Of a stretch of 9,203 nt of DNA, positions 5,226-9,203 are shown piece by piece (the stretch's first letter is position 1; each line of letters starts with the position of its first letter). The translations under genes and the position numbers were made by a program. The stretch is from positions 1-9,203 of the forward strand of contig CAKKQI010000091.1 in assembly GCA_919901895.1 (NCBI GenBank), in the 5' to 3' direction. The DNA comes from Candidatus Brocadiaceae bacterium (GTDB lineage: Bacteria; Planctomycetota; MHYJ01; JACQXL01; CAKKQI01). The notes under the pieces are model-generated. The model saw nothing but the letters and a program-made list of their open reading frames with translations, was not told the DNA's origin and did not search any database.

Positions 5226-7394
5226 ATGGTTAAAAAAGTTAAAGCAGGATTATTTTTAACGATTCTTGCTATCCTCTGTCTCTTTCCAAATATCGCCAAA
5301 AGTAATCCTTGGCAAGACTCTCCGGATATAAATAGCGGTTCATCGGGCGAAACCGTCAATCAGGATAATACCCAATCTGATACCAAATCCGAATACGGTT
5401 CAACCGTAACCATTACTGGCCCAAAAGAAGTTTCTCCGAACCAGAATTATGATATTATTCTATCCGGTGTAACCGAAGCCCCGATAATCCAGTGGGTTTT
5501 TTTAGAAAATAACGTTTTAATTGAAGAAGGCCATATCTGGGGAAACCGGTTGGATAAAACATTTACTTTTAATAAAACCATAGCCGGAGATTATGTCTAT
5601 CTATTACATTTCCGGGGATTAGGCGGGGCGCACGGCTGGCCACCCCTGACGGACGTTTCTATCGCGGTATCGGTTATACCAACCATCCCAACTATTAAAA
5701 ACATCTCCGAATTAATCACTCAATATTATCAGGAAGGGAAAATCAAAAATGAAGGGATTTACAATTCGCTGCTGGCTAAGATAAAAGAAGCCCAGAAATT
5801 TCTCAGTGAAGGAGATATTAGTACCACGATTAATAAACTCAACGCCTTGATTGAAGAAATTAAGGCCCAGATGGGCAAAGGAATTGACGAGGCATCCGCC
5901 CAGGAATTAATTCGTCGCATTCAATTATTGATTAATACGTTATTAACCAAACCGCTCTGCGAAGTAAAGATTATTTCCTTTCAACATCACCGACGGCCTA
6001 TATCTGAAATACCTGACTCAAGCGACCCGGTCAATACCGGAAAAAGTAAGGCGGTCAGTGAAAACGGCGGAACATTAGCCTCTGTTTTTACGCCAGGGAT
6101 TGGAGACGAAAACGATTACCTTTGGGTCATTTTTAAATTGCTACCAACCATGTCTTATATTACCGGAACGACCCTAAAATGTACGCAGGTTGACCTGACG
6201 GTATTTGATGATGAAACTTACCTCAAGATGTATGAAGGATCTCTTCTCCCAAATATCCTCACGACCGAAGGAATAACCAAAGACAAAGTATTTATCTGTG
6301 ATGGAGAAACAAAGTATATTGGACATTGGAATTTAAAAATTGTACCGGTTGTCGGAGGAGGAAAGGTAGATTATCCGAATTTAACTTTTGGTGATAAATT
6401 TGAACACAAGTACCGGATTGATATTAAAGCCTTTTACGGCGGTAAAGGTAGCACGGGAGGTATCTCAACAAAAGATGAGACCGTAGTAGAGGTGTTTGAT
6501 AACAATAAGATTGGGACATTATATCAAAGATGGATGGAACAAACAAAAAGCACAAGAGATATTTATGTCCATGGTAAAAAAGTATCTTTTTTTGGCGAGT
6601 ATTATGATGTCTCTTATCCAATGGCATATGCTTCTTATTACAAAAGCAAAGATTTGCTCCAGATGGTTAATGAAGATTTTATCAGACAGAGCAAAAATTT
6701 TGGCGATGCTGTCTGGATGAATAAGGTAGTAAAATATTTAGAACGACTTACGGGCGGGGCGATACTTCAAAAAACTGGTCAATTAACCACTCAAGAACAG
6801 GTGTCGCTTGCTCCTACCGATGTCTTTTCTGATAAATGGGATTTAATCTTAGCCAATGTGGATAAATTAAATAAAGAAGTAGCCGAAGAGTTAGGCAAAC
6901 ATCCTGACCCAATGAGACTCCCAATAAGCGGATTTGTCATTTCTATCCCTGACGCGGAGGCGGCAATTGATAAAATGATATTATCTATGGCATTTTTGAT
7001 GGTCCATCACCAAACTGATTTATTAAAAGTCGTAACTGATAAAAATCTGGCCGGTCCTAACAAGGAATGTAGCAAAACTTCTTTTGAAACGGTAATTAAA
7101 TTATTAAAAGACAAGCAGGAAGAATTAATTAATGCAACCTTCCCGACCGATACCCAAAATCTTATATTAGAGGAGGCGCAGGCTTGGTCTATCATAAGTG
7201 AGTTAATAAATATAGGTTTTTTGGGGTCATCCGAGATTTTAAATAATAAGGTAAGAGAACAGGTCAAACCATTTTTACCAGACGATATGACCGAATCTGA
7301 AAAAGACGAATTTCTTGAAGAGATGTTTCCATCAGATATAACGGGTGTCTATGAATACTCCCTTAACCGGGTTATTGAAAAAATGGACCCATAG
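5226..7394 (+). CDS. Large secreted protein with Ig-like and FIMAH-type domains
   Basis: The 722-residue product has a textbook signal peptide (MVKKVKAG, hydrophobic core, cleavage near AKS-NP at residue 26) and a polar Ser/Asn/Gly linker (27-55). A beta-sandwich of Ig/PKD character follows (about 56-155; TVTITGPKEVSPNQNYDIIL to SIAVSV). Residues about 157-240 match the FIMAH helical domain, with its pattern of LITQYYQEGKIKNEGIYNSL, INKLNALIEEIKAQMG and a final LIRRIQLLINTLL; such domains occur in large surface or matrix proteins of uncertain function. A beta-rich region of unknown family (about 241-425) and an alpha-helical part (about 428-722; KDKQEELINATF, EKDEFLEEMF) complete it. No catalytic motif or sorting signal was found. 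Arg codons change from all CGN (7 of 7) to mostly AGA (5 of 7) from residue 435, at the start of the helical part. The AGG two bases before the ATG is too close to be a ribosome-binding site; the start rests on the signal peptide. Confidence 0.8.
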   Translation: MVKKVKAGLFLTILAILCLFPNIAKSNPWQDSPDINSGSSGETVNQDNTQSDTKSEYGSTVTITGPKEVSPNQNYDIILSGVTEAPIIQWVFLENNVLIEEGHIWGNRLDKTFTFNKTIAGDYVYLLHFRGLGGAHGWPPLTDVSIAVSVIPTIPTIKNISELITQYYQEGKIKNEGIYNSLLAKIKEAQKFLSEGDISTTINKLNALIEEIKAQMGKGIDEASAQELIRRIQLLINTLLTKPLCEVKIISFQHHRRPISEIPDSSDPVNTGKSKAVSENGGTLASVFTPGIGDENDYLWVIFKLLPTMSYITGTTLKCTQVDLTVFDDETYLKMYEGSLLPNILTTEGITKDKVFICDGETKYIGHWNLKIVPVVGGGKVDYPNLTFGDKFEHKYRIDIKAFYGGKGSTGGISTKDETVVEVFDNNKIGTLYQRWMEQTKSTRDIYVHGKKVSFFGEYYDVSYPMAYASYYKSKDLLQMVNEDFIRQSKNFGDAVWMNKVVKYLERLTGGAILQKTGQLTTQEQVSLAPTDVFSDKWDLILANVDKLNKEVAEELGKHPDPMRLPISGFVISIPDAEAAIDKMILSMAFLMVHHQTDLLKVVTDKNLAGPNKECSKTSFETVIKLLKDKQEELINATFPTDTQNLILEEAQAWSIISELINIGFLGSSEILNNKVREQVKPFLPDDMTESEKDEFLEEMFPSDITGVYEYSLNRVIEKMDP

Positions 7395-7422
7395 AATGGA
7401 CTTTCATGGAAAAAGAATATAT

Positions 7423-8496
7423 ATGAAAATAAAGAAGATTGGGATAATCATTTTTTGTGGGATATTGATCGCTTTAAGTAGTATTATTATAAGTTACGGG
7501 GAAGATAATGGGATTACTTTTTTCGGAAAGGTAGTTGATGAAAATAGAAAACCTGTAGAAGGAGTAGTTGTAAGATTATATTCGGAAGAAGACGGTAAAA
7601 TAGTTGCTAATCCTCCTCGTATATTTACTGATAAAAACGGCATTTATAAATTTGAAGGAATATCAAGAGGGTTATATGGTTTATATAATTTATATGTAGA
7701 TAATTCTAATGATGTTAAAGCAATATTCCCTGATAAACATGCCTTTTTAACTCCTGAAAAGAGTCCTTATTTGCATAAATCCATAGAAGTAAAAGACGAA
7801 AAAGAAGTAGAAGTAAATTTCAGGATAGCCCTTGGCGTCAAAATAAAAGGTAAAGTTACTTACGAAGACGGAACTCCGGCCAAGAGCGTTCAGTTTAAGT
7901 CAACTGACGGCTGGGGCACACTTTCCTTTTCTCAAGAAGATGGCACCTACCTGCTAAAAGGCTTAAGTGCCGAGGATAAAGTTATAACTCTAACGGTTAA
8001 ATATAGCTTATATCCTCCAATCAGGCCTACTATTACAGACGTGGTCAGACTGATTAAGATTCCGGCCAAAGAAGGAGACGAAATCACTCAAGATTTGGTC
8101 GTTAATAAGATTGATCCAAACAAGATTTCATTACAAGGTGAAATCAGCGTTGATGGGATATTATATGCCCCAACCAACAAAGACGCATTGGAACAAAAAC
8201 AGATCCCACCTGAAGGGACACCGGTTTTTATCAGTCTGGTAAATCCCCAGGAAGATTTTATGTATCTGACACATATGATGAAAGGCGGAAAATACGAATG
8301 CTATAATCTACCACCAGGTAAATATAAATTAATCGCCTCATACCAGTTAATTTTTAACCTCCCCCCAGAATATACTTATAAAAAAGGCCCGATTGCCGGC
8401 GAAAAAGAGATAGAAATCAAAAAAGATGAAACTTTAAATATAGATATAAATTTTCTGCTTACCCCACAGGAAAAGGTAGAATTTCAGGTAAAGTAA
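7423..8496 (+). CDS. Secreted protein with carboxypeptidase-regulatory-like (Cna B-type) beta-sandwich repeats
   Basis: From ATG 7423 the product is 357 residues with a signal peptide (MKIKKIGIIIFCGILIALSS, cleavage near SYG). In-frame ATG 7396 and a start inside the previous gene at 7345 would put about nine or 26 extra residues ahead of it, so 7423 is chosen. Two clear transthyretin-like units follow. The first has GKVVDENRKPVEGVVVRLYS then TDKNGIYKFEGISRGLYGLY; the second has GKVTYEDGTPAKSVQFKS then SQEDGTYLLKGLSAED. A third, looser unit runs from LQGEISVDG to KYECYNLPPGKYKLIASY. The pattern G-x-V-x-(D/E)-(D/N)-G-x-P-hydrophobic with later DGxYxhxGL is typical of CarboxypepD_reg/Cna B-like domains, which act as rigid spacers or binding modules in surface proteins. 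It lies 28 bases after the FIMAH-type gene, so a joint extracellular role is likely but unproven. Arg codons are AGA/AGG in six of seven cases. No catalytic or anchoring motif was seen. Confidence 0.78.
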   Translation: MKIKKIGIIIFCGILIALSSIIISYGEDNGITFFGKVVDENRKPVEGVVVRLYSEEDGKIVANPPRIFTDKNGIYKFEGISRGLYGLYNLYVDNSNDVKAIFPDKHAFLTPEKSPYLHKSIEVKDEKEVEVNFRIALGVKIKGKVTYEDGTPAKSVQFKSTDGWGTLSFSQEDGTYLLKGLSAEDKVITLTVKYSLYPPIRPTITDVVRLIKIPAKEGDEITQDLVVNKIDPNKISLQGEISVDGILYAPTNKDALEQKQIPPEGTPVFISLVNPQEDFMYLTHMMKGGKYECYNLPPGKYKLIASYQLIFNLPPEYTYKKGPIAGEKEIEIKKDETLNIDINFLLTPQEKVEFQVK

Positions 8497-8502
8497 AAAC
8501 AA

Positions 8503-8507
8503 AAAGG
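8503..8507 (+). promoter_or_regulatory. udp: Ribosome-binding site for uridine phosphorylase
   Basis: AAAGG lies 11 bases before the ATG at 8519, slightly far but the only purine-rich Shine-Dalgarno-like match in the 22-base gap after the previous stop. No separate promoter or terminator is visible in this gap, so udp may be read through from upstream. Confidence 0.4.
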
Positions 8508-8518
8508 TCTTTATATTT

Positions 8519-9203
8519 ATGCCTAAAAAACAATACCATCTCGGCCTGAAGAAAGGCGAGGTGGCTGAAAATATCCTGCTCTGCGGCGACCAGGACCGGG
8601 CCGCCAAAGTCGCCCGGATGTTTGATAAAATCCTGCTTTCCCGCCAGAATAGAGAATTCGTTACCTACACCGGACGTTATAAAAATATCCCGCTCAGTGT
8701 TATCGGCACCGGCATCGGACCGGATAATACCGAAATCGCGCTGGTGGAATTATCCCAACTGGTTAACAACCCGATTCTTATCCGCATCGGCAGTTGCGGC
8801 AGTCTCCAAAAAAATATTAATCTGGGAAGTTTGATAATTTCTACCGGTGCCCTGCGCCTGGAAAACACCTCAACCTTTTTTGTGCCGGAAGGTTATCCGG
8901 CTGTCGCCCATTTTGAAATTATCAGCGCCTTAAAAGAAGCCGTCTCCGCTTTAAAAGTGAAACATCATCTGGGTATCACGGCTACTGCGCCGGGATTTTA
9001 CGGCGCCCAAGGCCGCCAGATCAAAGGTTTTCCCCTGCGTTATCCGGATATGGTGGATTATTTCAGAAAAATCGGTGTTCTGAATTTCGAAATGGAAACC
9101 AGCACGCTTTTAACCCTGGCGAATATGCGTGGATTCAGAGCCGGCAGTGTCTGCAGCGTTTATGCCGACCGGTATCACTACCGCTTCATCTCACCTGCGC
9201 TCA
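8519..9203 (+). CDS. udp: Uridine phosphorylase, 3'-truncated by the window
   Basis: The reading frame is open from ATG 8519 to the window end (228 complete codons of a family of about 250). It aligns throughout with E. coli Udp: QYHLGLKKGEV matches the N-terminus with H7; GDQDR (23-27) is the phosphate-binding GDPDR loop with R27; NREF supplies the second phosphate-site Arg; VIGTGIGPDNTEIALVEL and IRIGSCGSL (R89, S92) form the phosphate/ribose site; FYGAQGRQ holds Q164 and R166, which contact uracil in Udp; FEMET (190-194) has the ribose-binding E191-M192-E193. It would cleave uridine with phosphate to uracil and ribose-1-phosphate in the cytosol for nucleoside salvage. Retained uracil-site Gln and Arg favour uridine over purine nucleosides. 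Pro is replaced by Gln in the GDPDR loop, probably harmless. Codon use returns to the CGN-rich pattern of the first half of the window. Confidence 0.93.
   Translation, partial: MPKKQYHLGLKKGEVAENILLCGDQDRAAKVARMFDKILLSRQNREFVTYTGRYKNIPLSVIGTGIGPDNTEIALVELSQLVNNPILIRIGSCGSLQKNINLGSLIISTGALRLENTSTFFVPEGYPAVAHFEIISALKEAVSALKVKHHLGITATAPGFYGAQGRQIKGFPLRYPDMVDYFRKIGVLNFEMETSTLLTLANMRGFRAGSVCSVYADRYHYRFISPAL

Noticed and set aside
7345..7422. Earlier ATG starts (7345, 7396) for the Cna B-like protein
   Set aside because: They would bury the signal peptide behind extra residues; 7423 places the Lys-rich signal peptide at the N-terminus and leaves a normal 28-base gap.
8622..8868. Short open frames on both strands at the right end
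   Set aside because: They are shadows of the uridine phosphorylase frame that starts at 8519 and runs off the window.

Overview
All genes in this window lie on the + strand. They fit a Gram-negative-type (diderm) bacterium: a MacA-like periplasmic adaptor next to a MacB-like transporter, a predicted outer-membrane beta-barrel protein ending in Phe, and two further secreted proteins. No ribosomal RNA or other taxonomic marker is present. The moderately AT-rich DNA, the frequent CCGG tetranucleotide, the IDEAGYGP-type RNase H protein and the FIMAH-type secreted protein recall uncultivated lineages such as Omnitrophota or other PVC-related candidate phyla. That placement is inference only.

Layout. 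1-2591: the end of a MacA/HlyD-family adaptor, then a split MacB-type exporter (separate ATPase and permease), tightly packed as one operon. 2592-2714: a noncoding element bounded by 16-bp inverted repeats, starting on the base after the permease stop codon and able to fold into a four-way cloverleaf. 2734-2769: a strong sigma70-type promoter with a dyad over its -10 box, placed so close to the next ATG that the transcript should be nearly leaderless. 2774-5082: an outer-membrane coiled-coil/barrel protein, a small three-helix membrane protein and a divergent RNase HII-like protein. 5083-5225: AT-rich spacer with weak promoter-like and hairpin signals. 5226-8496: a large secreted protein (Ig-like fold, FIMAH-type helical domain, unknown C-terminal part) and a second secreted protein of repeated carboxypeptidase-regulatory-like beta-sandwich domains. 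8519-end: a uridine phosphorylase, cut by the window edge.

Themes. Short palindromes sharing the octamer ATCCCGCC recur between genes and inside reading frames. A different palindrome-containing segment adds about 20 residues in frame to the ATPase. Arginine codon use and CCGG frequency change part-way through the 5226-7394 gene, near a predicted domain boundary, and stay changed to about 8500, suggesting that stretch has a different history. No CRISPR array, tRNA, rRNA or complete insertion sequence was seen. The best candidates for something undescribed are the 123-nt cloverleaf element and the palindrome-bearing insertion in the ATPase.
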